A stretch of DNA of 64,000 bases, from assembly GCF_004784465.1 (NCBI RefSeq), contig NZ_SRRU01000008.1:186001-250000 (forward strand). Direction: 5' to 3'. Shown piece after piece: positions 44,366 to 52,093 of the stretch. Origin of the DNA: Streptomyces griseoluteus (lineage in GTDB: Bacteria; Actinomycetota; Actinomycetes; Streptomycetales; Streptomycetaceae). The first letter of the stretch is position 1. Each line of letters opens with the position of its first letter. The position numbers were made by a program, and so were the translations under genes. The notes beneath the pieces are model-generated. The model was not told the origin of the DNA. It made no database searches and saw only the letters and a program-made list of their open reading frames with translations.

Positions 44366-44839
44366 ATGCAGCCCGAACGCCCGGAGGAGCGTCCTCCCAG
44401 CGACCTCCAGGGGTACGCCGTCCTCCTGCGCACCCTGAACAGCGAGATAAACCGCATCGCCCACGCGTTCGCCCAGGCGCACGGCCTTCACGCCACGGAC
44501 GTCCACGCGCTCGCCGCGATCATGGACGCCTCGGCCCTGGACGGCGAGCCCATGACCCCCTCCCGGCTGCGTGAGCGCCTGAACCTCACCTCGGGCGCCG
44601 TATCGGCGTGTCTGGACCGCCTCGAACGTGCCGGCCACGTCACCCGCGCCCGTGACAGCGCCGACCGCCGCGTGGTCCACCTGCACTACAACCCCGCCGC
44701 CCGTACCCTCGCCCGCCAGTACTTCACCCCCCTCGCCCGCGGCACCGAGGCGGCCCGCCGCCGCTTCACTCCGGAGCAGCTCGAAACCGTCGCCGAGTTC
44801 CTAGGCGCCCTCAATCGGGAACTGGCCGCGGAGCGCTGA
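44366..44839 (+). CDS. MarR-family regulator
   Basis: A 157-residue MarR protein. The winged helix is clear: TPSRLRERLNLTSGAVSACLDRLERAGHVTRARDSADRRVVHLHYN, including the conserved DxR in the wing. ATG at 44366 follows TTGGAG. It probably represses the divergent MMPL pump and itself, with release by the pump substrate. Confidence 0.93.
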   Translation: MQPERPEERPPSDLQGYAVLLRTLNSEINRIAHAFAQAHGLHATDVHALAAIMDASALDGEPMTPSRLRERLNLTSGAVSACLDRLERAGHVTRARDSADRRVVHLHYNPAARTLARQYFTPLARGTEAARRRFTPEQLETVAEFLGALNRELAAER

Positions 44840-44850
44840 GACGGCAAGGG

Positions 44851-45421
44851 GTGGAAGTGGTGCGGGAGCGGGTCACCGTGGCGGACGTCGCCCGTGCGGC
44901 CGGAGTCTCCTCCGCCACGGTGTCGTACGTGCTGTCGGGCAAGCGCGCCGTCACCCCGAGACCCGTACGGCCGTCGAGGCGGTCATCGCCGGGCTGGGCT
45001 TCGTCGAGCGGCAGTTGGCGTCTCACCGTGCGGCGCACGGTGGGCGGGGAGGTGGGCGTGGTGCTGGGGGAGGGGCGCGAGGGGGCTGCCGGGATCGCCC
45101 TGGCCCCCGGCCGACGGCACGTCACGCCGGTCAGCGGCGCCATGCACGCCACAGGCGGCTTCGGTGCCGTCGGCCGCGCCTTCCACAGCTACGTCCGGCG
45201 TCATGTCCTGCCCCGGCCAGATGAGTTGCGGCCCGTCCTCTACAACTCCTGGGAGGCGACGGGGTTCGAGACCACCGAGGAGGGCCAGCTGAGGCTGGCC
45301 CGGCGGGCGGCCGGTCTCGGGGTGGTCGGGGGCGACCCTCACGGGCTTCGGTCTGCCCGTCCCCGACCTGCCGGACGGCGACTGCGCGAGCGCGCTGGTG
45401 CGCCTGCGCAGAGGGGCGTGA
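44851..45421 (+). pseudogene. LacI-type HTH fused to alpha-galactosidase (GH36) remnants
   Basis: This is a decayed composite. It starts with an intact LacI helix-turn-helix (VRERVTVADVARAAGVSSATVSYVLSGKRAVTP); the continuation of that domain (TRTAVEAVIAGLGFVERQLA) is in another frame, so a frameshift lies near 44958 in a run of C. From about 45050 the first frame carries text of glycoside hydrolase family 36: FHSYVRRHVLPRPDELRPVLYNSWEATGF and TEEGQLRLARRAAGLG. The catalytic part is absent; after 45335 a further frame gives a C-terminal-looking tail (GLPVPDLPDGDCASALVRL) and a stop at 45421. A deletion probably joined a regulator gene to the galactosidase gene it may once have controlled. Confidence 0.75.
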
Positions 45422-45426
45422 CAGGG

Positions 45427-45675
45427 TCAGCGGCCGAGGGGCGGTCCCATCGGGCCGGGCGTGTGCGACCCGGCGCCGGGCAGACCGGTGCCCGGGGGCA
45501 TCACCCGTGCCAGGTCGCGGTGTATGCGGTCGGCTTCGCCCCGCACCTCGGCGGGGACGTCACCGCGCTCGGCGACGAGACGGCTGAAGATGGGGGTGTC
45601 GGTGAACATGGCGGAGGCTGCTCTTTCCAGTGGGTCGCCGGGGGTGGGGGGAGCGACGGGACGGGTGACGGTCAC
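45427..45675 (-). CDS. Small hypothetical protein
   Basis: An 82-residue protein of unknown function, with a helical centre (DPLERAASAMFTDTPIFSRLVAERGDVPAEVRGEADRIHRDLARV) and a Pro/Gly-rich end. GTG 45675 is a guess without a clear ribosome site; ATG 45609 would give 60 residues. It directly follows the GH36 remnant on the opposite strand. The third-position GC is high, which supports coding. Confidence 0.5.
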   Translation of the reverse strand: MTVTRPVAPPTPGDPLERAASAMFTDTPIFSRLVAERGDVPAEVRGEADRIHRDLARVMPPGTGLPGAGSHTPGPMGPPLGR

Positions 45676-45881
45676 CTGCCGTGGCCGGACCGTCGGCGGG
45701 CCGGAAGACGGCGGTCCCGAGGAACGCCCGGCCAGGAACGGGCACACGACACCTTAAGGGGCGGTACCGGCAACGCGTGTCCGGGGACCCGGTCCAACTG
45801 GGCAGCTCAGATGATCATGTCTTACTTGTTCGAGGGTAGACGCGGCCGACAAGTCCGAAAGTCGTCGAATACGGAGTAGTC

Positions 45882-46883
45882 GTGCCGACACCGCACCTTT
45901 CCCCACCGCCCAGCGCGTCCGGAGCCGTGCATCTCGCCGCGTCCTGGCCGAACTGGCTGGAGGCGCACACCACGGCACTCGTCGAGGTCCCCTTGCGCAT
46001 CGCCCTGATCGTCGTCGTCCTGGCGGTGATCCGCTGGGTGGCCAAGCGCGCCATCACCCGCGTCGTCCAGCACATCCTGCAGCCCTCCGGCGACGACCAC
46101 GAGTCCCGCCCGCCGCGCCGCGTCGGGCGCGGGGCCGCCGTCCTGCTGCGCGACCGCACCCGCTCCTCCCAGCGCCGCGAACAGCGCGCCCGCACCATCG
46201 GCTCGGTGCTCAGCAGCGGCGTCACCATCGTTCTGGCCCTGCTTGGTACGGCCATGATCCTCGACCAGGTCGGCATCGCCCTCGGGCCGCTGCTGGCCAG
46301 TGCCGGAGTGGTCGGCCTCGCCATCGGTTTCGGCGCGCAGAGCCTGGTCGCCGACTACCTCTCCGGCCTGCTCATCATGGTCGAGGACCAGTACGGCGTC
46401 GGTGACACCGTCGACCTCGGCGAGGCCGTCGGCGAGGTCGAGCGCATCGGCCTGCGCCTCACCCACGTCCGTGACCTCAACGGCGGCCTGTGGCACATCC
46501 GCAACGGCGAGGTCCTCCGCGTCCGCAACGACAGCCAGGACTGGGCCCGTGCCGTCCTGGACGTCGCCGTCGCCTACGACGCCAATCTCGACACCGTCTA
46601 CCAGGTGCTGGAGGACGCCGGCCGCAGCCTGCGCCAGGACCCGGCCTTCTCCGCCGTACTGCTGGAGGACCCCAGCGTGTGGGGTGTGCAGTCGCTGGAC
46701 GCGGACGGTGTCGTCGTCCGCCTCGCCGTGAAGACGATCCCGCTCCAGCAGTGGGGCGTCACCCGCGAGCTGCGCCGCCGTGTGAAGGACGCGCTGGACG
46801 CGGCCGGCATCGACATTCCCTTCCCGCAGCGCACCATCTGGCTGCGCAACGAGGAGCCGGAGACGCGGCTCACCGCCCGCTGA
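45882..46883 (+). CDS. Small-conductance mechanosensitive channel (MscS family)
   Basis: A 333-residue channel. Helices lie at about residues 38-56, 105-125 and 130-160; the last contains the pore-lining Gly/Ala pattern LGPLLASAGVVGLAIGFGAQSLVADYLSGLL. The cytoplasmic beta domain follows (VGDTVDLGEAVGEVERIGLRLTHVRDLNGGLWHIRNGEV), with a C-terminal alpha/beta part. It releases solutes when turgor rises. GTG at 45882; a perfect hairpin at 46898 ends the transcript. Confidence 0.93.
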   Translation: MPTPHLSPPPSASGAVHLAASWPNWLEAHTTALVEVPLRIALIVVVLAVIRWVAKRAITRVVQHILQPSGDDHESRPPRRVGRGAAVLLRDRTRSSQRREQRARTIGSVLSSGVTIVLALLGTAMILDQVGIALGPLLASAGVVGLAIGFGAQSLVADYLSGLLIMVEDQYGVGDTVDLGEAVGEVERIGLRLTHVRDLNGGLWHIRNGEVLRVRNDSQDWARAVLDVAVAYDANLDTVYQVLEDAGRSLRQDPAFSAVLLEDPSVWGVQSLDADGVVVRLAVKTIPLQQWGVTRELRRRVKDALDAAGIDIPFPQRTIWLRNEEPETRLTAR

Positions 46884-46897
46884 CTCTCCCCGGGCAC

Positions 46898-46936
46898 GAC
46901 GAGGGGCCCGGCCGTGGGAAGGCCGGGCCCCTCGTC
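46898..46936. terminator. Perfect terminator after the MscS gene
   Basis: GACGAGGGGCCCGGCC (46898-46913) pairs exactly with GGCCGGGCCCCTCGTC (46921-46936), loop of seven bases. It lies 15 bases after the stop and ahead of the convergent small membrane-protein gene. Confidence 0.85.
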
Positions 46937-46965
46937 ATGTCCCGCGGTGCGCGCGTGCGTTCCGC

Positions 46966-47136
46966 CTACCAGCGGTACCAGCGGCCACGACGGCCACCGC
47001 TGCCCGCGGGGCGCACGAAGAAACCGACCAGCCACACGACCAGGACGATCACCGCGATCCACCACAGCGCCTTCAGGGCGAAGCCCGCGCCGAAGAGGAT
47101 GAGAGCCAGCAGAAGAACCAGAAGCAAAGGAACCAT
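46966..47136 (-). CDS. Small hydrophobic membrane protein, 56 residues
   Basis: ATG at 47136 with a full AGGAGG site. The protein has two hydrophobic helices (VPLLLVLLLALILFGAGFA and WWIAVIVLVVWLVGFFV) joined by LKALW and a basic tail with Gly/Arg and Trp-Tyr-Arg-Trp at the end. Such proteins are common in Streptomyces and have no known function; stress-related membrane roles are plausible. It stands across a 210-base gap from another small membrane-protein gene at 47347. Confidence 0.8.
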   Translation of the reverse strand: MVPLLLVLLLALILFGAGFALKALWWIAVIVLVVWLVGFFVRPAGSGGRRGRWYRW

Positions 47137-47313
47137 TGTTGTAACCTCCTGACCGCCGATTGCCCCTGACCAGCGAATACACGCACACGATTGCCAAGTT
47201 ATTCACACGACTGGAAGGGCATGTGGACGTGTTGCCGTGCAGGCCGTCCCGGCAGTGGTGCTCCGTTCGGTGCAGCGCGGACGCGGAGGAGGCTGACGGG
47301 GCCGGTGAAGAGG

Positions 47314-47337
47314 GATTCTCCGCGTGCGCGGGGGTAA
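47314..47337 (+). promoter_or_regulatory. Possible SigB-type promoter
   Basis: GATT (47314-47317), 14 bases, then GGGTAA (47332-47337) resembles the Streptomyces SigB consensus GNNT-N14-16-GGGTAY, although the last base is A. The position, 10 bases before the ATG at 47347, would give a leaderless or near-leaderless transcript. Weak evidence, since GC-rich DNA gives such matches by chance. Confidence 0.3.
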
Positions 47338-47346
47338 CCGCCCTGC

Positions 47347-47592
47347 ATGAACATCGCTGCTGAATTCCTCGCCGCGTCCAGCAGGACCGCACTCTGGCTC
47401 CTAGCCGTGGGCGTGATCGTCGCCGTGATCCTGCTGGGCGGATTCCTGCTGGGCAGCCGACGGGCGCGCTCGCGCCGCATGTCCACGCAGCCGCCCGGCG
47501 CCGACACCCGCCGTGGCCCGCAGGACCAGTCGGGCGTCGGCTGGCAGACCCCGGAGGACAACCCGGAGAACCACTCCCACCACCGCCGCTGA
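47347..47592 (+). CDS. DUF6479-like single-helix membrane protein
   Basis: An 81-residue protein with one membrane helix (residues 16-36, LWLLAVGVIVAVILLGGFLLG), a basic stop-transfer (SRRARSRRM) and a polar tail (GADTRRGPQDQSGVGWQTPEDNPENHSHHRR). The tail pattern Gly-Trp-Gln-Thr-Pro matches the small Streptomyces family DUF6479. Its role is unknown. It has no clear ribosome site; a SigB-like box may precede it. Confidence 0.75.
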   Translation: MNIAAEFLAASSRTALWLLAVGVIVAVILLGGFLLGSRRARSRRMSTQPPGADTRRGPQDQSGVGWQTPEDNPENHSHHRR

Positions 47593-47596
47593 CGGC

Positions 47597-48106
47597 TCAC
47601 GCCGCGTGCTGCCGCTCCAGCTCCCGCTTGAGGTTGGCCAGGGTCCTGCGGATGTTGCGGGTCTGGAAGTCGGGGAAGGTGCTGCCCGAGGTGACGATCC
47701 GGTCGAAGACGCCGGCCACGAAGTCGGGCCAGGTGCGGCGGTCGTCGGTCCAGGTCTCGGTGACGCGGGTGCCCTCGCCCTCCGGCTCGAAGCGGTACTC
47801 CCAGGTGGCGATCGGGCCGCGCAGGCGCGGGCGGCCGACGCCGATGGCGTGGACCCGGAAGGCGAAGCGGCGGCCCGGCTCGGCCGCCGTGACCGTGCAC
47901 CGGGTCACCCAGCGGAAGCGTCCGCGCTTGTTCCGTCCGACGAAGCTGGTGCCCACCTCGGCCGGCCCCGCCGCCGAGCCGGGGGTGGTGCCCAGGTTCT
48001 CCGGGCTCCAGCGGCCCATGGCACCAGGGTCGCTCACCGCCCGGTAGGCGGCGTCCGGCGAGACGTCGATGACGATGCTGTCGCTGACACTCAGCACACG
48101 GGCCAC
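47597..48106 (-). CDS. SRPBCC-family protein (polyketide cyclase/dehydrase-like)
   Basis: A 169-residue START-like protein (VSDSIVIDVSPDAAYRAVSDPGAMGRWSPENLG, a beta barrel with FEPEGEGTRVTETWTDDR and a long C-terminal helix region). It binds hydrophobic ligands; the actual ligand is unknown. GTG at 48106 has AGGAGG eight bases upstream. The stop is five bases from the end of the convergent DUF6479-like gene. Confidence 0.88.
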   Translation of the reverse strand: MARVLSVSDSIVIDVSPDAAYRAVSDPGAMGRWSPENLGTTPGSAAGPAEVGTSFVGRNKRGRFRWVTRCTVTAAEPGRRFAFRVHAIGVGRPRLRGPIATWEYRFEPEGEGTRVTETWTDDRRTWPDFVAGVFDRIVTSGSTFPDFQTRNIRRTLANLKRELERQHAA

Positions 48107-48174
48107 TGCGCTGCCTCCTACCGGGAATGTAGCTACTGCCGAGTAGGAATCATGGCACGGCCCTGCCGGCCCGG

Positions 48175-49287
48175 TCAGTCCCCGAGGGCCGACAGGGCGG
48201 CGGTGACCTGGGCGCACACCTCGGGCGGGGTCGAGGCGTGCGGGGAGAACCTCAGTGAGTCCGCGCGCACCGTCGGCGTGACGCCCTCGGCGTGCAGCGC
48301 CTTCGCCACGAGCGCCGGGTCGCGGTCCGGCACGGTGAAGGAGAGGATGCCCGCGCGCCGGGCCGGGTCGGTGGGGGAGAGGACCCTCCCGCCGTATGTC
48401 CGGACGACCTCGGTGAGCTCACCGGCCCGCTCCGCGATCGCGGCCTCGATCGCGCCCACGGTGTGCCGCTCCACGAGGTCCAGGGCGGCCGCGAACGCGG
48501 CTGCCGTCACCGGGCTCAGGTTGGTGATGGACCAGCGGCCCGCGTCCGGGGCGGGCGGGTGTTCCGCGCCGTCGAAGAGGCCGGCCTCCGCCACGCCCGT
48601 CCAGCCGGTGAGCACTGGTTCCAGGGTTTCCAGCGCGCGGTCGGACAGGGTGGCGAAGCCGGTCGCCCACCCGGCGCGCAGCCACTTCTGGCCGCCGGCC
48701 ACCACCACGTCCGCCGCGTCCCAGGGCAGCTCGGCCGCGCCGAACGCCTGAATGGCGTCCACGACCAGCAGCCGGTCCGGCCCGATCGCCTCGCGCAGCC
48801 CCGCCAGATCCGCCCGGAACCCGGTGCGGAAGTCCACCGCGCTCACCGACAGCGCCACGACGTCCTCGGTCAGCGCGGCCCGGACCAGCTCCGGGGTCAC
48901 TCCGCCGCCGGGCTCGGGGTCGAGCCAGCGGGGCGTCACCCGGCCGAGTCCCGCTGTGCGGCGCCACGGGTAGTGGTTGGCGGGGAAGTCGCTGCGCGGG
49001 ACGAGGACCGTGCCCTCCCGGATGCCGAGCGCCGCGTGGAAGAGGCCGGTGGACGCGTTCGGCAGCAGCACGGTGTGCCGGGCGTCGGTTCCCGCGAGGC
49101 GGCCGGCGGTGTCCCGCGCGGTCATCTCCGCCCGCATCAGGCCGTCCACCGTGGTGTGGTCGGCACGGGCGGACTCCGCCAGGGCCCGTGCGGTGGCGTC
49201 CACCACGTCCCGCGACGGCGGCCCGAACCGCGCGAAGTCGAGATACCCGGCCGGTGTGTCGAAGTGAGCTGCGTACGAAGTGAGCAC
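48175..49287 (-). CDS. PLP-dependent aminotransferase, class V
   Basis: A 370-residue fold-type-I enzyme. The PLP Lys is in VVAGGQKWLRAGWATGF, the PLP-binding Asp in LLVVDAIQAFGAA, and the phosphate-binding region in LLPNASTGLFHA. It belongs with the cysteine desulfurase-like, kynureninase-like group; EgtE is in the same superfamily, so a role in ergothioneine C-S cleavage can be considered but distance from egtABCD (19 kb) and lack of clear EgtE markers keep this speculative. GTG at 49287 has GGAGG eight bases upstream. Confidence 0.85.
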   Translation of the reverse strand: MLTSYAAHFDTPAGYLDFARFGPPSRDVVDATARALAESARADHTTVDGLMRAEMTARDTAGRLAGTDARHTVLLPNASTGLFHAALGIREGTVLVPRSDFPANHYPWRRTAGLGRVTPRWLDPEPGGGVTPELVRAALTEDVVALSVSAVDFRTGFRADLAGLREAIGPDRLLVVDAIQAFGAAELPWDAADVVVAGGQKWLRAGWATGFATLSDRALETLEPVLTGWTGVAEAGLFDGAEHPPAPDAGRWSITNLSPVTAAAFAAALDLVERHTVGAIEAAIAERAGELTEVVRTYGGRVLSPTDPARRAGILSFTVPDRDPALVAKALHAEGVTPTVRADSLRFSPHASTPPEVCAQVTAALSALGD

Positions 49288-49309
49288 GGGCTCATCCTCC
49301 CCGGTACGG

Positions 49310-49350
49310 GACGGGCCGGGCACCCCCGCGCCGGGGATGCCCGGCCCGTC
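49310..49350 (-). terminator. Hairpin after the DHA2 pump gene
   Basis: GACGGGCCGGGCACCCC... (49310-49327) pairs with GGGGATGCCCGGCCCGTC (49333-49350) with one mismatch, loop of five bases. It is eight bases beyond the end of the pump gene and before the aminotransferase start, so the two are separate transcripts. Confidence 0.75.
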
Positions 49351-49357
49351 CGCCCGC

Positions 49358-51070
49358 TCAGTGCCCGGCGGATTCCCCGGGGCGCGCCTGGCGCGGCAGG
49401 AGGAAGGCGAGCAGGAACGTCAGGACGAGCATCCCGTCCACGATCCACAGCACGGTCTTCATGACGGAGCCGAAGCCGCCCTCGAACGCCGACGTGGCGG
49501 TGGCCTGGAGCGCGGCCGGTATCCGGGCGCCGTCCTGCGGCGAGGTGACGACCGACCGGGTGTCCTTCTCCAGCGTGGTGCAGGAGGCCGGGGTCGCCGC
49601 CGGGTCCTTGGCGACCGCACGGTCCGAGGCGCAGCTCCGCAGATCCGCCACGACCCGGTCCTGGGCGGCCGGCGCGACATGGGCGGCGGTCAGCTGCCTG
49701 CGCAGACCGTCGGAGTCGTGGTCGACGGCGGTGGCGATGCCGCCGCCCAGCAGGCCGAAGAAGACGGTGCCGAGGATGGCCACGCCGAAGGCGCCGCCGA
49801 GCTGCTGGACCGCCGTCATGGTGCCGGACGCCGAACCAGTCTCGTGCTGCTCGACACTGGCCAGCACGATGTCGAAGAAGGGCGCCATCAGCAGGCCCAT
49901 CCCGATACCCGTCACCAGCAGCGAGGGCAGGAGCTGCCAGGGGCCCACACCGCTGCCCGCGAGGTCCAGGGTCAGCCAGACCGTGAACACGCCGAGCGCC
50001 ATGACCAGCGCGCCGCCCTGGAGCACGGCGCGGCCGAAACGGGTGACCGCCTGGGCGAGCCCGAAGCCGACGATCATGCCGCCCGACCAGGGCACCATCA
50101 CCAGGCCCGCCTTCAGCGGCGAGTAACCGAGACCGATCTGGGTGTACAGGTTGAAGACCAGCATGAAGCCCTGCATGGCCGAGAAGAAGACCAGGCCGAG
50201 GATCATGCCGCCGCTGAAGCCGCGCTTGCGGAACAGGCTGACGACCACCAGCGGGTCCAGGCCCGCCCGGCTGCGCCGCGCCTCGTACGCCGCGAAGGCG
50301 GCGAAGACGACGACCGAGGCGGCCATCATCACGAAGGTCCATACCGGCCAGTCGTACTCACGGCCCTGGACCAGTGGGAAGATGAGGAGCAGCGCGGCCA
50401 GGGAGACCAGGAGCATGCCGGGGATGTCGAGGCGGGGCTTGCTCTCGGAACGGGTCTTCGGCAGGTAGCGCACGGCACCCAGCAGGGCGGCGGCGCCCAG
50501 CGGCAGGTTGATCAGGAAGATCATGCGCCAGCCGGTGCCGAGGTAGTCGGCGTCCACGAGCCAGCCCGCCAGGATCGGCCCGGAGACGGCGGACAGGCCC
50601 ATGACCGGGCCGAACATGCCGAACGCCTTCTGCGACTCCTTCGGCGGGAACATCTCCTTGATCATGCCGAGGCCCTGCGGCAGCATCACCGCGCCGAAGA
50701 GCCCCTGTATGACCCGGGCGCCGATCAGCATCGCGGGCGACACCGAGACCGCGCAGAGCAGCGAGCCCACGGTGAAACCGGCGGCGCCGACCAGGAACAT
50801 GGTGCGGCGGCCGTGGATGTCGCCGAGGCGGCCGCCGGTGAGCAGGCCGACGGCCATCGAGAGCGTGTACGCGGCGGCGAGCCACTGGAGGGTGGAGGCA
50901 CCGCCGCCCAGGTCGGCGCGCATGGACGGGCCCGCGATGTTCGTGACCACCGCGTCCAGGAGGTCCATCACCTCGGCCGCGAGGATCACGAAAAGCGCAG
51001 CCCAGCGCCACCGGTAGGGCGCTGGTGAGTCAGTGGGCGTCCCGGCGGACGCGACACCGGTGGTGGACAT
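49358..51070 (-). CDS. DHA2-family MFS drug exporter (EmrB/QacA type)
   Basis: A 570-residue pump with 14 predicted helices. Helix 1 carries EVMDLLDAVVTNIAGPSM (motif D1), loop 2-3 has GGRLGDIHGRRTMFLVG (motif A), and helix 5 has PILAGWLVD (motif C of antiporters). A soluble insert of about 90 residues before the last helix is present (residues 440-530), common in this group. It exports drugs or secondary metabolites. ATG at 51070 has GGAG upstream. A divergent TetR gene and several GAAC/GTTC sites lie beside it. Confidence 0.93.
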   Translation of the reverse strand: MSTTGVASAGTPTDSPAPYRWRWAALFVILAAEVMDLLDAVVTNIAGPSMRADLGGGASTLQWLAAAYTLSMAVGLLTGGRLGDIHGRRTMFLVGAAGFTVGSLLCAVSVSPAMLIGARVIQGLFGAVMLPQGLGMIKEMFPPKESQKAFGMFGPVMGLSAVSGPILAGWLVDADYLGTGWRMIFLINLPLGAAALLGAVRYLPKTRSESKPRLDIPGMLLVSLAALLLIFPLVQGREYDWPVWTFVMMAASVVVFAAFAAYEARRSRAGLDPLVVVSLFRKRGFSGGMILGLVFFSAMQGFMLVFNLYTQIGLGYSPLKAGLVMVPWSGGMIVGFGLAQAVTRFGRAVLQGGALVMALGVFTVWLTLDLAGSGVGPWQLLPSLLVTGIGMGLLMAPFFDIVLASVEQHETGSASGTMTAVQQLGGAFGVAILGTVFFGLLGGGIATAVDHDSDGLRRQLTAAHVAPAAQDRVVADLRSCASDRAVAKDPAATPASCTTLEKDTRSVVTSPQDGARIPAALQATATSAFEGGFGSVMKTVLWIVDGMLVLTFLLAFLLPRQARPGESAGH

Positions 51071-51103
51071 CGAAAACTCCTCGCGGAAGGGGCCGTAGCC
51101 GGA

Positions 51104-51286
51104 GAGCACTGTTCACCGTAGCAGAACAGTGCTCACCCAAAGAACGCTGTTCATCAAGATATAGCGCAAGGGGAGCGCCGAGAACAAGATATATCGCGTG
51201 TTCACTGCCGCGGGGTGCCCTGTGGAAACTGCTCCAGGAAACGCGCGCCCGGCGCTCACACCGCTCACCAGCCGTGAACACTGTTC
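51104..51286. promoter_or_regulatory. Multiple GAAC/GTTC TetR operators
   Basis: The gap between the pump (51070) and TetR (51309) genes holds a perfect 11-base inverted repeat, GAGCACTGTTC (51104-51114) and GAACAGTGCTC (51124-51134); two compact palindromes, GAACGCTGTTC (51142-51152) and GAACACTGTTC (51276-51286); and a wider GAAC/GTTC pair at 51182-51203. A near-identical 12-base sequence (AAGATATA followed by GCGC or TCGC) occurs twice, 30 bases apart, at 51156 and 51186. One TetR protein probably binds near each end to control both genes. Confidence 0.75.
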
Positions 51287-51308
51287 TCCGACGGCCTAGA
51301 CTGTCCCT

Positions 51309-52091
51309 ATGAGCGACGCGGCCGCCGGCAACCCCGCACCCCCTCCGCCATCCCCCTGGGAACGCGAGCGTCCCGCCCGTCCGCAGACGGCACCCCAGCG
51401 CACCCCCCTGTCGCGCGAGCGGATCGTCGAGGCCGCCTTCACCGTGCTGGACCGCCAGGGGCTCGACGGGCTTTCCATGCGCCAGGTGGCGGCCGAACTG
51501 GGCGTCACCGTCTCCGCGCTCTACGCCTATGTCAGCTCCAAGGACGACCTGCTGGAGCTGATGTACACCCGGCTCTTCGACGGCTTCACGATGCCCGCGC
51601 CCGACCCCGAGCGGTGGCGCGAGCAGATCCGGGACTACGCGCACGCGGGACGCAAGCGCCTGCTCTCCCACCGGGACGTCGCCCGGATCTCCATGGCCCA
51701 CGTCCCCTTCACGGCCGAACTCCTGCCGCACGTGGAGGGGCTGCTCGCCATATTCCGCACGGCCGGGCTGCCGGACCGGATCGCGGCGGAGGCAGGTGAC
51801 CTCATCTCCACCTACATCGACGGCTTCGTGCTGGAGGAGGGCATGTGGCAGGACCGGGCCGCCGCCCGGCCGGACGACGGCGACTCCTCACTGGCCCGCC
51901 CCGACTGGCGCGAGATGGCCGGCGAGATGCAGAACTACTTCGCCTCCCTGCCCCCGGCGGACTTCCCCCACCTGCGCGCACTCGCGGACGTGATGGTGTC
52001 CGACTCCTCCGACGAGCGGTTCGACATCGGCCTGGAGATCATCCTGCGGGGCCTGGCGAGCTACCTGCCGGACAAGGCGCCGGACGCCTGA
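51309..52091 (+). CDS. TetR-family regulator of the DHA2 pump
   Basis: A 260-residue TetR regulator. After a 40-residue Pro-rich leader comes the helix-turn-helix (RIVEAAFTVLDRQGLDGLSMRQVAAELGVTVSALYAYVSSKDDLLELM), then the TetR_C_1-type ligand domain. It is divergent from the drug pump and presumably represses it. Its 3' end is two bases from the end of the convergent DUF2993 gene. Confidence 0.93.
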   Translation: MSDAAAGNPAPPPPSPWERERPARPQTAPQRTPLSRERIVEAAFTVLDRQGLDGLSMRQVAAELGVTVSALYAYVSSKDDLLELMYTRLFDGFTMPAPDPERWREQIRDYAHAGRKRLLSHRDVARISMAHVPFTAELLPHVEGLLAIFRTAGLPDRIAAEAGDLISTYIDGFVLEEGMWQDRAAARPDDGDSSLARPDWREMAGEMQNYFASLPPADFPHLRALADVMVSDSSDERFDIGLEIILRGLASYLPDKAPDA

Positions 52092-52093
52092 CT

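Noticed and set aside
41758..44574. Very long plus-strand open frame (over 900 codons) opposite the MMPL pump
   Set aside because: Its text is Arg/Asp/Gln/His-rich without a fold, while the minus strand encodes a complete MMPL transporter with all helices.
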